Under the pieces are notes generated by a model. That model ran no database searches. It was given only the letters and a program-made list of their open reading frames with translations, and was not told the DNA's origin. DNA of 64,000 nucleotides, taken from positions 44,577 to 108,576 of IMG/VR virus record IMGVR_UViG_3300034284_000578, one strand, 5' to 3'. Both the position numbers and the translations under genes were made by a program. The DNA is from a virus. Below, piece after piece: positions 10,201 to 19,400 of the stretch. Each line of letters begins with the position of its first letter. Position 1 is the first letter of the stretch.

Positions 10201-11933
10201 GGATTTCAACCAATGGTGGCACCACCTTTACAATGAATGATTTTGGTGTCCAACTAGTTGACGTTCAACGTATAAAACAACTTAATAATAAACTTTATGT
10301 TGTTGCAAATAGAATTGGTATTTCTACTGATGGTGGACAAACATTTACCATTATTACACAAACAACTGCTCCGGGAATAATTCCTGGTTCTAATTTTATA
10401 GATTTGACACCAGTAACGAATGATATATTTTATACTAGTACGGGAACTGGTTTATACAAAACTATTAATAATGGACAATCTTTTACTAAAATTGATTTTG
10501 GTTACAATGGCTTATCACCAACATTAAATAGTTCCACAATAGAAATACACAACAATCTACTTTATATTGCTTCGTCGGCCGGTGGAGGAATAAGAGTAGG
10601 AACTAATTGTTTGCCAGCACCTTCTATTAGAGGATGGCAAATTCCAAATCCAGAAAATAATCCGGCACATGCTGCATTCTTACAATCCGAATTACAACCT
10701 TGGATTGATATTGGAATTAATTTCCTTGGAATGGATGTTGGAGTTGGTATGTTTAATTACCAATATGGTGGTGCATTGTCGTTTGGAGCAAATCCAGTAT
10801 CGAGAGAACCAGTTGGTGATTATAAACAATGGTTACAAACAACATTCCCAACCCTAAAAACAATCATTAATGAAGCAATACAACCCGACTGGAAAGCACC
10901 AGTATTGGATGAATTTAATAAACCAGTTGTTGGAAGAACTTATCCAAGAAAAACTCTGTTAAAGACAAATCGTGCAACAGAAGTATGTAAAGGTGTATTG
11001 GTTTCTTCTGAAACTTTGGGTGGAGAGCCTTGGAACACAGTATATACTGACGATTGCTGGCATAACAAAGGAAGAGAAAGATTTAGAAAACTAGATCCTG
11101 CTGGAAAAGATTACCGTACAGCGCAAGATCCTAATAATTTTGTTTATGCGCCAGGTGCATACCAATATTCTGCTTATATGATTCTTCTTAATGGTAATTT
11201 GAATTCATCAGAATGGAATATAGGATTACACAGTAATGCAAATACCATACAAGGTTGGGGTGGCTTAGATCCAAATAAAATGTGGTGTTGGTATAGAAAA
11301 AATACAGAAATTGGTTTATTTGTTGAAACCTTTTATCTGTTAAGTAAAACAATGAGAGATGCATATAGATTACAAAATCCAAATGAAGTGGATGCCGCTG
11401 GAAATAACACATATAATAATCTTTGGCAATTCACTCCAGCATGGCATGATAAAGGAATTTCTACACCTACTCCCACACCAAGTGGTGTTGCGTCTTGGGA
11501 TGGTAGAAATATATTGAGAGATAGTGATACCTACAACAAAGTAAGAAATGAAATGTTTGTCGAAGTTAAAAATTACATAGAAAGAGGATATGTTTATTGG
11601 ACTTCTCTCGGTAAAGATGCATTCCAAGTGCTTAAAGATGTACATTCTGATCTATTGAGTTATGTTGCCGGATTTGAATCCGACGACAATATCTTCCCAG
11701 AAGACGAAATTACAGAAAATCGTGCTACAGTTTTGTCGGACGATGTAAAAAATAATATAATAATTTCTACAGTATCTACAAAAGATAATGAAACCCTGTT
11801 GGCAACAGTAATAAATAATGAGGAAATAATTACAACAGATTTTGGTACAGATACTAGTCCGTTTGGAGATCCAGAATTAGTGGATTTTGAACCCAGCCCA
11901 GGGGAATTTGGTGGTGGTGGATTTGGACCATAA
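1263..11933 (+). CDS. Giant 3556-residue virion adhesin with beta-helix (GH141-like) and Asp-box modules
   Basis: Start chosen at the first ATG after the preceding stop; there is no clear Shine-Dalgarno, so coupling is likely. Visible order: a Pro-rich stretch at residues 38-45, then 10-residue DTTTDFVFTT repeats (about 54-96). Next comes a right-handed parallel beta-helix enzyme-like region (about 274-1000). It has YVSTTGNDNWTG, an IQIRQGTYRM pectate-lyase-type start, an ARWPN motif near 447, LDTPGEYYID near 620 and many N-rich coils. This combination resembles GH141-type beta-helix hydrolases. A long middle region (about 1150-2790) has no family I recognise, but is rich in Trp and Tyr. Six Asp-box motifs, (S/T)xDGGx(T/S)(F/Y)-like, lie at about 2833-3074. 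The C-terminus is Gly-rich. The likely role is host-surface binding and possibly glycan cleavage from the tail. Catalytic activity is inference only. Confidence 0.7.
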   Translation: MPNITTSITIQPTISSLDSLINSPNNAYNQALGSLPDVPPPPPPSTDVVIETDTTTDFVFTTDTTTDFVFTTDTTTDFVFTTDTTTDFVFTTDTTTDVVVPPLDTDVSALDYTVWAAAWQRDVNVNAHSVVPMIWVDPMGGWGGPGTTDVFTDDVVSSTKYNQFKTTLLNVPEGRRVIQPTFWAAVPPNLNWSPLTFIDYYTALDGTTFDGRNISWTPWQENIIDDAKTSFNQFLGRCKADGLTFNYITDNTYYGDGGAPSIWNLSKPPVSDRDAYKIYVSTTGNDNWTGLFPYTTGTNGPVKTIKKASELARNYTGNKNVEIQIRQGTYRMLGTDANPIFYLNESNSGKEGKYITYRPYKNETVVISGAEEISHSAFTLVNSSDSKWSRISAEARGNVYVADISGYDIGPGIPSMWNGGNMGGDVGNVQDMPALPELIFNGKTMTVARWPNKTSLNSNGYTFGESAVISSVVSSGTSGVWCVDPTYLGSNVDLLTDGPADDASCYCGSGAPRNENCFQNATFTYSSDYDSVISTWSSAAINDGIWLHGFWRWDWADEAYKVVSINTGSRTITVASKKSQYAVQNYSLCNPTTGALDSTGTYLSNPTPRRWFALNILEELDTPGEYYIDRANKKLYFWPTEAISASSEIRITHRAVAGPGAKDDDENSFEVGYHPNGFPDRTCSKCFPYKGWEDTNYGWYQPGGALQSRHVYNSKNTLKSLFKLYKTKNIIIEGLTFRDSAGSGIELNLCENVIVRKCKIFNVKKDGINAMGGKNVTIDSCTLYDIGRTAIINTGGNRQTLEPANKLVTKCSIKRWNRNKYNYASAIILNGCGNTASYNLMSDGSAGILIYGANLTVEYNHLHNLIGETDDAGGIYAGRNTSFINNVIRYNFFNNVKTNLPGGYYYSNSTVPSGCVTAENKNTAGTHGVYFDDLMSNCSVIGNVFYQIGGGEGCAVYFNGGVKNTVNNNLFIDCNRAYGAAVSTKGYWNNHLNASRIAIVNNLNYPWYETGGPLDSNGKETNVSGYSPYTWYGSGNGNTSWANNSLAGIMPVVDITAPIYQQTCPQLSQMISVNASKVATIVEDAAQFKNNTNNNVIINTPSNSDRLGINTISGETWSQAIYGGFNVGSELIEDTNTVITFAERASLNFKLSASDLATIRASLPTFEDIPFEKIPTLSYVPESYTQQTYSNCAVDNRHYTCERDFSDPDALEAIVTDSRFTSTVNPVNGKTLSQDFMDRYNAIITETNGMDRSLYTNRSSSWYVSPIATAYNVLSPNFGYIVDVGEPFRMQQFPWSNSSTDAATRAWTGVTFDWGIYYRTTFFKQPLANNGYSNVKYSIDYSYALNAEEAQYVQDQYGGWQGDIREDYPDALYTPPLYGELETGMFNRYTYAINPENDDQKYLMGFVWENQDLPQGYLRFTSPIWVAFLRDMKLLRGIIRSNPNAWQKLTPWIPSPDGGDISGSRMRYSRSQGETALQFWKEMIFHACLHGTQHFNYWNSGATSTVGTTNTLELHNILEEWRQRSGNSRAQPVTNSRIAVNSSVIISGGRLLSSNKYLWRVTAKPSSSVTLRAYGNSLDRTDIPQTITLNNNSRGAWLLTDSSVPPTYVLDEGGQQEDVELKYITLMRADYHTQIHRGRAIFGGASHDYGSGIGFDQNGKSLSALQYIYNTGITWSAHSVGNLNWYYAANYRLDSNGNAIPVVVRTSPTTTVTHCNNACYSSSGCFQVPGIPSIMFVKYMSETGEWGAPMRPNDPFPNGAGGSFEFVTVNGVVFTKQPTDRGKPLDYSFTHYGNSTNSSGIPYSFWARTPAQNGRNDLAYDYTWQGTVQLRPGHEHVIDSNNLTVKLRQPSDGAHPKNEPGNIWKYKGFVFAPIRQDDGCADHLFVDQYKMLLNLYKAEEEYKYFVMNLPTVPSCIVQSATWKSLVAEEFVNGVFKPKEIFVNYEDELVDQIRCLNITGRTGPNNYGRINNQPLTNEIWERIVSYIKLTRKMNYHIKSVFGPQVKISHYDMFNLPYYQEWKQGWWPAKDGLIWSTDYYTDIDNGCPFCSELDIDYPGDVAYAALPLEQKLVFIRKAVEALQSKIFKMGAAISKMCLFENVEGQPDVLDLRQELSELLPQIDPNLFIIEGLNHYPNSAHGEICNNVHKYYAATPNGFNEAADVNFKNNSEINKSRQQSIHHKEQARVGMFNNQRSGKLYSWFVQGVCGSDVAEAMYEYYNSNLKDNAGFVKSWTDTSFAATEVSSFPSTETDPNHLAGERIYKVKFAPKNALRRSFLKHMPWINMTNDFLNRSQIATTIKYKDEVIWSDNNISSVITTNLNGIASEPKEYRTEEYNLRPCAQGESPVCVSNCQPGETPTFSCRDIVANPYIKPKLIEDNFKLRNNNFDTFSCSSGTAVVGTNKSPNCVSYCHVDPVVHGAGSTSYPTTSLLKARRHIYGLAVEYAGYDDMVAIPLEDFPNDIYWGGYLGANGGFDPFITTPPATVSAAQALDRPGWPHIRGSETAKRAQGLGLILAARKDYSIYKYIKNPTQTNVRDWPQPAANFDVDRRPGIAATITVSGGPGAEVVMGYSGTNTNRAEFFKKCLDGSGNPIPNVGFQKLIDNYFTWNYDKGVRRFMIWTPGGTVYHTYPNGERPAVYTSAITSSMERRIYEIYQVAQDGVTTVINKIVNPAEACWRNITTPVDVFPTDGQVNTLLIPATVAEAESYPLCSDTDWNGTSPCFDPEGRKNEVLTCMEQWIDSHPDADVGVYMGYTIPTLNGEPETGTPTIIGDAGGGGWLQNAGDAVCCEPECSFSLLSDASNGLPANNQIRKLLVNGNTIYSVNAGSGGLSISTDGGATYVTRTTANGLGSNTISDIFVVGNNVYAATNGGLSISTDGGQTFINKSGGSSGLGGTNSAHVARISGVFVKNNTIYAAVAGVSGPTGGQTGLGISTDGGATFTMRNRTNSGLGGGSSGSACNTVFVDTDNKIYVGTQTGGLGISTNGGTTFTMNDFGVQLVDVQRIKQLNNKLYVVANRIGISTDGGQTFTIITQTTAPGIIPGSNFIDLTPVTNDIFYTSTGTGLYKTINNGQSFTKIDFGYNGLSPTLNSSTIEIHNNLLYIASSAGGGIRVGTNCLPAPSIRGWQIPNPENNPAHAAFLQSELQPWIDIGINFLGMDVGVGMFNYQYGGALSFGANPVSREPVGDYKQWLQTTFPTLKTIINEAIQPDWKAPVLDEFNKPVVGRTYPRKTLLKTNRATEVCKGVLVSSETLGGEPWNTVYTDDCWHNKGRERFRKLDPAGKDYRTAQDPNNFVYAPGAYQYSAYMILLNGNLNSSEWNIGLHSNANTIQGWGGLDPNKMWCWYRKNTEIGLFVETFYLLSKTMRDAYRLQNPNEVDAAGNNTYNNLWQFTPAWHDKGISTPTPTPSGVASWDGRNILRDSDTYNKVRNEMFVEVKNYIERGYVYWTSLGKDAFQVLKDVHSDLLSYVAGFESDDNIFPEDEITENRATVLSDDVKNNIIISTVSTKDNETLLATVINNEEIITTDFGTDTSPFGDPELVDFEPSPGEFGGGGFGP
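1422..1553 (+). repeat. In-frame 30-bp tandem repeat in the giant adhesin gene
   Basis: Four identical 30-bp units start at 1422, 1452, 1482 and 1512, followed by a 12-nt partial unit from 1542. Each unit encodes the ten residues DTTTDFVFTT in the adhesin frame. Because 30 is a multiple of three, gain or loss of a unit changes only the length of a Thr/Asp-rich linker. The identical copies suggest recent slippage or recombination. Confidence 0.95.
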
Positions 11934-11948
11934 TTAAAGGAACTATAA

Positions 11949-14426
11949 ATGGCAACATTCAGACAAAGAGGTAGAGAAAATAATGCAAAGGTGTTCATTA
12001 GTGATTTTGAAACTAAAACAAATAACACTTATTTTATTTCAATTGGCAATGCTGTAACAAGTCCAGTTGCCTCGGTTACACGAGCAGCAGATACCATGCA
12101 AGCAGATCAAAATGCATGGAACAATATGTTCTTTATGAACCAAATTTTCCGTTCAGATTTATCTCTAATGATAAAAAAGATAGATTGGATTTCCGGAACC
12201 AGATACGAGGCATTTGACAAAAATAAAAATCAATATGAATTGAACGAAAAGTTTTACGCATATAATTCTGAAAACAATAGTGTGTATCTTTGTTTAGCAA
12301 GTCCCGAAAATGAAAACAGTGTAAGCACCTATCCACCAACAACTCAAGGTTTAAACCCAGAAGTTAAACCCGATGGATATACTTGGAAATTTTTGTATCA
12401 AGTTCGAGAAGAGAATCTAGAAAAATTTGATTATCCCGGATTTCTACCAATAGAAAATGTAGGTGTTGAATTATATACAGACGAAAGAGTTTTACAACAA
12501 AATGTCGAGGTAAACACGGTAAAGGGTGCAATTGAATCGATTGATGTGGTTCAACAAGGTACTTCTTTCCCAGAAATAGTAAATAATAATTTTGTCTCGA
12601 ATTTGTATTATGGTTATGCTACAGAAGATACTGTTGAGGGGGATGATATTCATACAGAATATTATTTTGACGCAGATCTTGAAGGAAGAACAGAACTTTC
12701 AAGAGTTGCCAATTTTTATGATAATAACTATATAATACATTTTAAAAATGGTTACACTGCATTAATAGAAGAAACAGAAACAGTTACAAATCCCACATCG
12801 GGCAATCCTGCTATCAGATTTAAAATATGTAATCTATTGTACGATTTAGGTTCATTTTCAGGTGATATTGAATTTATAATACCACCACTAAACGAACCAT
12901 TTTGTATTATTCCTTATATAAGAGTAATTGGTAATGGTTCGGATGCGGTAGCAATACCTGTATTTGATCTTGATAAGAAAATTACAAGAGTAGATTTAAT
13001 CTATAATGGAAAAAACTATACTTATGCTGAAGCAAAGTTTTTAGTAAATTCCACTACAATTTTAAGCCCAGTTTTGGGATTAAATGGATTGACATCCAAT
13101 ATAGTAAAACTTCTTGGTGCAAAACATGTAATGATATCCAAGAAAATTAAACCAATTACTACATTATCACAATCAGATCCAATACTATATTCTTCTGTAG
13201 AAAATACAGGAGTTGTATATAGCGGAGATCAGTATCTAGATGTTGTTTCTGAAAATACATATTACACTCAATTTTGTTTAATTAAAAATCCTAAGATTTT
13301 AAATATCAACACCAATTTACAAGAAATTGCCGGTTCGACTATTTCCGAAATACGAGAAATGGTAATAGAATCCATAGATCCCAAAGTAACTATAGTTGTT
13401 GGTACTCCACTTAATCCATATACAAATAGTACAAACTTTTTTGAAGTAGATGACATAATTGTTCGGGGACCAGATTCTAGACCAGATCAATTTCAAGCAA
13501 AAATAACAAATGTTTCTGTAAGTGGAATCAGTACGACTGTAGAGTGCGATTTAATTAATGGTGCATTTGAAACATATTCTGGTTATAGAATAAAAAACAA
13601 TAAAAATACCTCTACAGATTTTTCCGATGATGAGTTTTTTCAATTTTTAGATTGTGAAGAAAATTGTTCAAATTCCATTTATGCAACCTATACCAATGTT
13701 TTTAATCCCACAGACTTTTCTTCGGATGATGCGCTTTTTGGGACAAGCAGTTATAAAAGTGCAGAAATATACCCACCCTTAAGTGGATATGTTTTTGTTA
13801 ATCCTGTATATCCAAATAGAGCAAAAGTAAAAGTAAAAGATGCCGAACTTGGTTTCTTGCCGGCAAGATATGTAGATGGGGAATTTGTGCCTGGTGAAAC
13901 TATAATTGGATTAAAAGATGTATTGGGTGTACCAACCATCACGGCAAAAGGTTCTCTAGTATCAATTAGTGAACCCACAGAAATATTGTCGGAAACCTCA
14001 TTTGGTTATGCTTATATTTTAAAATGTACCGTCAATCGTCCGGGTGCAGACACTATATACGATTTAGTTAATGAAGATGGTGTTTCTTTAGAAACTAATA
14101 CCATTATAAAACAACCAAGCACTGGTGCTATTGGAAAAATAATTAGAGTGGGATTACCAACAGGCACGGATGGTTCCAGCACTGTATATCTTTATGTTAA
14201 CAATTATAACGATAAATCTTTTTATGCTTCTTCATCAATACTACAAACAATTAATGATTTATACGATCCAACAACTGCTGAAAATATGAATATTTACGTT
14301 CAGGAAGTTATTTTTAATCCAAGACTTGTTCCATACTCTGGTGATTTGTTATATATAAATGATGCAGGTCCTGTGCAAAGACGAGTAGAAAATTCTGAAA
14401 TAATAAAACTTTTAATAGAGTTCTGA
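11949..14426 (+). CDS. 8: Baseplate wedge protein, gp8-like (enlarged)
   Basis: The N-terminal 160 residues follow the T4 gp8 plan: NTYFISIG near residue 26, an AWNNMFFMNQI segment, DWxSGTRYEAFD, VYLCLASPEN, and then PDGYTWKFLYQV. These match gp8 positions such as FITFG, DWGDTRY, YRCLD and DGYVWEYLFEI. T4 gp8 has 334 residues and forms a dimer in each baseplate wedge; this protein has 825, so about 500 residues are added C-terminally, mostly beta-rich. The ATG is preceded by AAGGA at 11937-11941, spacing 7. A TATAAATG sequence overlaps the start and is one base off the late promoter, but it is too close to the ATG to be a good call. The gp8 assignment rests on the N-terminal part only. Confidence 0.6.
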   Translation: MATFRQRGRENNAKVFISDFETKTNNTYFISIGNAVTSPVASVTRAADTMQADQNAWNNMFFMNQIFRSDLSLMIKKIDWISGTRYEAFDKNKNQYELNEKFYAYNSENNSVYLCLASPENENSVSTYPPTTQGLNPEVKPDGYTWKFLYQVREENLEKFDYPGFLPIENVGVELYTDERVLQQNVEVNTVKGAIESIDVVQQGTSFPEIVNNNFVSNLYYGYATEDTVEGDDIHTEYYFDADLEGRTELSRVANFYDNNYIIHFKNGYTALIEETETVTNPTSGNPAIRFKICNLLYDLGSFSGDIEFIIPPLNEPFCIIPYIRVIGNGSDAVAIPVFDLDKKITRVDLIYNGKNYTYAEAKFLVNSTTILSPVLGLNGLTSNIVKLLGAKHVMISKKIKPITTLSQSDPILYSSVENTGVVYSGDQYLDVVSENTYYTQFCLIKNPKILNINTNLQEIAGSTISEIREMVIESIDPKVTIVVGTPLNPYTNSTNFFEVDDIIVRGPDSRPDQFQAKITNVSVSGISTTVECDLINGAFETYSGYRIKNNKNTSTDFSDDEFFQFLDCEENCSNSIYATYTNVFNPTDFSSDDALFGTSSYKSAEIYPPLSGYVFVNPVYPNRAKVKVKDAELGFLPARYVDGEFVPGETIIGLKDVLGVPTITAKGSLVSISEPTEILSETSFGYAYILKCTVNRPGADTIYDLVNEDGVSLETNTIIKQPSTGAIGKIIRVGLPTGTDGSSTVYLYVNNYNDKSFYASSSILQTINDLYDPTTAENMNIYVQEVIFNPRLVPYSGDLLYINDAGPVQRRVENSEIIKLLIEF

Positions 14427-14433
14427 GGAAAAT

Positions 14434-16368
14434 ATGACTTTTAAGAATCCAGATTTTAGTTCAAATTCACCATATTATGATGATTTTGAGGAAGCAAAGA
14501 ACTTTCTAAAAATACTTTTTAAGCCTGGATATGCAGTTCAAGCCAGAGAACTGACACAACTGCAAACTATTTTGCAATCTCAAGTTGCAAAATTTGCTGA
14601 TCATATTTTTCAAGATGGTAGTCAAGTTTTTGGTGGTAAAATACAAATTGTTAATACACCTTATGTTCGTTTAGAAAAATATACACAATCCACCATAGGT
14701 GCTACGACAAATTTAGCAAACGATTATTTAACAAATCTTCCTACCAATTTATTAAAAGTTTATAGCAAATCTGGAACAACATTTACCGAATTAGCAACAG
14801 TAAAAATATCGTATTTTGAACCATCCGGTTATTCTGCTGCTGATGATTATGCTGTTGCATTTTATAATGTAATTTCTATTGCAGAAACTCAAAACGGTAC
14901 ATTTGATATGCAACGGGAATATTACATTGGTTCTTCCACTGCTGGACCATTTGTAAAAGTTATAAATCCAACACAACAAACAACAACACCAGTTCAATAT
15001 ACAGTTGAACCATTCGGAAATGGTTACTTAGTAACTGTGGATGATGGTATTTTTTACATAGATGGTTATTTTGTAACTACACAAAAACAAACAATATCTC
15101 TATTTAAAAAATCTTCTCAGTATGAATCTGATTTTAGTATTGACACCGGATTAACATATAACTGGGCAAGTCAAGGTGTCAGATTATTTAATAAACCATC
15201 ACACAGAATTGGTTATACTATAAATCGTCAAATTGTTACTGCTACAGAAGATAGTACTCTAAATGATCCAGCGCGAGGATTTTATAATTACAATGCACCG
15301 GGTGCCGATAGATACAAAATTTCTCTAGAACTTACTCAAATTGAATATCGTTCTGGTATTGTAGATATTGATAATTATGTTACAACCGATTTCATCCAAA
15401 TTTTAAGAACAACAAATGGTGTAGTAGATTACATCAAAGATAAATCTTCTTATTCGCAGATTTTAGATTTATTTGCAAAAAGAACTCAAGACGAATCTGG
15501 TTCTTATACAGTTAAACCATTCATTGCTGAAGTAAAAAATCATTTAAGAAAAGATAGATATGTTTTAACAGTTAGCAATGATTCAATTACAAGTATGTTT
15601 CCGGCTACATCTTTTAGACCAGCAATAGATGGTTATGTGTGGGCGGGTTCTGCTGCATTTAATCCATATACTTCACCTTCATTAGCAAATGAACCATTTG
15701 TTATTGCAAAAATTGTGGATGTCATTGGTGATTATGATGCAAGTTTAGCAACACCAAAATCATTAAAAATTGTGGTCGAATTGCAAAATGCAAATAAATT
15801 TGCATTTGGACCTGCTTCGTATTTCTTAAAAAATACAAGCACTGGTGCCATAACTGGATTTAATATAAGTGGTGTTGAATTACAAATAGATTCTAAAGGA
15901 ACCTATTCCTTATCAGATGTGCCTGTTGGTGATCCAACTAAGATGACAATTACAATGCAACCCGGAAAGGCATATGTTTATGGTTATAATTATGAAACAT
16001 TTGCACCAAGAAGCGTTGATTATGTTATAAATGGGAATCAAACAGATATAAAGGTAGTTACTGGTCAAAATGTAGAATTTGAAGTTGGAAATTATGTTAA
16101 AGGTGTATTTGTACCAAGAATAACAACAAATACTATAAATTATGAACAAATGCCTTCTTTGGATTTGGTTGATGTTGATACAAATACATTTTTGATTTAT
16201 CCTGCAAATACAACTACAGCAGAAAGAAGAATATATGCATGGGCCCCATTCCTTGGAGCAAGTGAAGATATACAAGGTGACATGATTGATATGGTGTATT
16301 TAACCGATAGTGAAGGATTAGATGGTGCGAGATTTCCACACGAAAGCGTAATCTTTGTGGCCGAATAA
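14434..16368 (+). CDS. DUF4815-type tail structural protein, N-terminal half
   Basis: The opening residues contain SPYYDDFEEAKNF, then LFKPGYAVQARELTQLQTIL and FADHIFQDGSQVFGGK. This is the characteristic start of the DUF4815 family found in tail or fibre proteins of T4-like marine phages. The protein then runs through beta-rich sequence to a stop at 16366-16368, giving 644 residues. The next gene carries the other signature blocks of the family, so the family's usual single chain seems to be split here into two. SD GAGGA at 14425-14429 overlaps the stop codon of the gp8-like gene, spacing 4. Role: virion component, probably attached to the baseplate; precise position unknown. Confidence 0.6.
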   Translation: MTFKNPDFSSNSPYYDDFEEAKNFLKILFKPGYAVQARELTQLQTILQSQVAKFADHIFQDGSQVFGGKIQIVNTPYVRLEKYTQSTIGATTNLANDYLTNLPTNLLKVYSKSGTTFTELATVKISYFEPSGYSAADDYAVAFYNVISIAETQNGTFDMQREYYIGSSTAGPFVKVINPTQQTTTPVQYTVEPFGNGYLVTVDDGIFYIDGYFVTTQKQTISLFKKSSQYESDFSIDTGLTYNWASQGVRLFNKPSHRIGYTINRQIVTATEDSTLNDPARGFYNYNAPGADRYKISLELTQIEYRSGIVDIDNYVTTDFIQILRTTNGVVDYIKDKSSYSQILDLFAKRTQDESGSYTVKPFIAEVKNHLRKDRYVLTVSNDSITSMFPATSFRPAIDGYVWAGSAAFNPYTSPSLANEPFVIAKIVDVIGDYDASLATPKSLKIVVELQNANKFAFGPASYFLKNTSTGAITGFNISGVELQIDSKGTYSLSDVPVGDPTKMTITMQPGKAYVYGYNYETFAPRSVDYVINGNQTDIKVVTGQNVEFEVGNYVKGVFVPRITTNTINYEQMPSLDLVDVDTNTFLIYPANTTTAERRIYAWAPFLGASEDIQGDMIDMVYLTDSEGLDGARFPHESVIFVAE

Positions 16369-16380
16369 TTAACGGATACA

Positions 16381-16388
16381 CATAAATA
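16381..16388 (+). promoter_or_regulatory. Putative late promoter CATAAATA
   Basis: Seven of eight bases match the T4 late -10 element TATAAATA. It is in the 36-nt gap between the two DUF4815-related genes, 16 nt before the next ATG, and followed by AAAAGGG as ribosome binding site. Confidence 0.5.
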
Positions 16389-16404
16389 AGATAAAAGGGT
16401 AAAA

Positions 16405-19400
16405 ATGGCATTAACAACAGAAACAGATAACGGTTATAAGAATGGTTTGTCAAACGAACTCATGAGAGTTTCGGGTGAAACTAGTCAAGCAACATACACT
16501 GCGAGTTGTTTTTCTGACAAGGTTCCCGATGTCATTAGAATTAACTTTTTAGATCCATTTAGAGGGAACTTTAGAACTGCTTACGATCCAACCCGAACAA
16601 ATCTGGATGAAAGTTTAGATGGACAAAGAGGGTTTCGTGAAGAAATATTTTTAGAAGCAACAAGTCAAGGTAATTATGATATTTTAAAACATTTTAGAGT
16701 TAAACAAATTGACGGTTTAACTGGTAATGTTGTAGCAGAAGGTATTCCTTTAAGATGGGTTCCACCATCAGCAGATGGAAGAGGTGGAACGTTATTCATA
16801 AAGGTACTATATCAAGATTTACCAAATCCTACAACTTTTAATCAAGCAAATGGTGTAATATATTGTGACGCAATTGATCAATTTACATATGGTGGGAAAA
16901 CATATAGTGGTAATCCAATATCCGTTGGTACTACAATTAAATCTATACAAACAGTTTCTAACGTTTATAAACTAACAAGCGTTGAGGCTTATAATAGTGC
17001 CCCATCCACTCTACCTTGCGTTGGTGGTACAGAAGGTGTAATTACTTTGGGTAAAGGAATATATCAAAGCGGTCAAAGAGTAGTTTTGAAAGAATTATTA
17101 GCCGCAAATGGTTCTCCATGTACTAGTAGTTTTTCAGGTACGGGTGTAGTAATATCATCCACAATTGATACACTATCACAAAAAGTTTCGGTTTTCGTGG
17201 AGTTTGATCAACCACTAAACGATACTGCTGGAGAGAACGGCAATTGTTCGAATTGTACAAATACATCTGAAAGACTAGTTCTCTGCACAGGAGATGCTTC
17301 TGGTAGTTGCTTATCATCATGTTGCATATATTCTATCGATAACGTTAGAAAAATAAGTACACCAGAGTGTGGTACTGTACAAAAAATATATTTTTCGGAT
17401 GAGATTGCAGAAACCGGAGAATTTGTGCCTGGTAGAGAACTCTATCAATGGAAATATGAAAATTGTGGAAACCATCCCGGTAATGCGGCATTTTATACCA
17501 CAAAACAAGCAGATGCTCAATCTAAAATTGTCGGTGAATATTTAAATTGGGATACGGCGACTAAAGTTCTTTATGTTCTTTGTCCAAATTCTATAATGCA
17601 AATTAAGTACGGAAACGTATATCAATTAACAGAAACAGGAACTTTATTGTCTAGAGGTAGTGGTATATCTCCAACCAGTAAATTTGAAAGAAGAACAGGT
17701 TCATTTGTAAATCTGAGAAATACCACAGAAACACCAACCTATATTTCTGGTAGAGAATATCAACAAGTTTGGGACAGTACATCAGGAGGAGAGTTACTGG
17801 TTCAAACATTGACCAGTACTTCAACTTCATATAATACAAACTATGAATATGTAATTGGTGAAACTGTATTGCAAGCACTTACTGAAGATTTTGATGGTAA
17901 TGTTGTTGGTTATGCTGCTGGTACTGTTGTAGATTGGCAACCAAATACAACGGCTCTCGATAGTGTTCCAAGTATATTAACTATTAAAAGAAAGAAAATT
18001 GGTACAGAAAATCCTTTATTCATTGATACAAATGATCCATTAATTCCAGCCACAACAGAACTTGCTCGTTTTAGATTTGGTACAAATCTTGCACCAACCA
18101 CTACAGGTACACTATTAAAAAATACAAAAAGAAATATTCTTCCTTTGCGTGTGTTTGAAACAGTAAATACCACAGGAAATATAGCAACAGACTGGTATGA
18201 TTTTAGTTCTGAAAATGTTGTTCAGAACTCCACAACAACTGAACTAACTGATACTGTTGTCGTTGCTTCTATAGGAACGATTGCTAAAGGATCATCAATA
18301 GGTTCTACCAGAATAAAGGCAATAAAATTAAATGCAGGAAATGTTTACGATATTTCGTTGATGAATACAAATATATTCTATAATGAGCCTGTTTCATTTA
18401 AAGATGTAACTCAAATTGGTAAATCAAATATTTTAACAAATACTACTGGTGTGTCATATAGTTCAATTGAACCAGTTATAGAAGTACAACAAGACTATAT
18501 TAGTGGTGAATATGTAACTAGAATATTTAATCCTACCTCAGATAAACAAATAATACCATTACCAGCAGGCGATGTAATTGAAAATGTAACGTCTGGATCT
18601 GGTAATTTTGGTTCTACTTTATTAACAATACAACAAATTTTTGATGTAAATTTCCCATCAAATAGTGCAGAAGTTTTCATTGAAGGTAATATTAATGGTG
18701 CAGAATTTCCTAGTACATTTTCCACAACATATTCATTTGCAATAGATCAACTTGGTAATAGTTTAAATTTGGTTAAATATAACAATTTAGCAGCTGCTAA
18801 TGCTGAACCTTCAGACAACAATACACTGTATTATGATGTAATTGTAGCAGATGATGCAAATGTTGGTATAAAATTTAAGAAAAAATCAACAAGTACTGTT
18901 ACTAGTATTATCTTTGGTTCTGAAGTAAAGTGTTCTGCATCAAATGTTATAAAGGAAAAACGACAAAAAACATTTAATGCTACAACTTATTTGACGTACA
19001 ATACGTCTGGGCCATTTAAAGATAAATGGACTGCGATTATTCCCATTACAGGCGCTATTGATGTTTATAAATTAAATTCTGTTTTTGGTGTTTCCGGAAC
19101 ATCTTCACTTACAATAATTACAAACAATGTAAAAGATTGGTTCGGTATTTCAAAGGAAACAGACGATTATTTGTATAAACCAAGTATTTTAGTTCTAAAC
19201 GGAAACGGTGTCACAACAAATACAAATACTGATCCAAATCAAGGACCAATAACACCAACTGTACCAACTTTTGGTTTATTTGAGCGAGAAGGACTAACCG
19301 AAAATTATAGAGTAAAAATTAGAGTTAATGGTCTTGGATATGAAGGACCAACAGGTGGGGGAATTGTAGTCAGAGAATCTTATAAAGATACTAATGGTAA

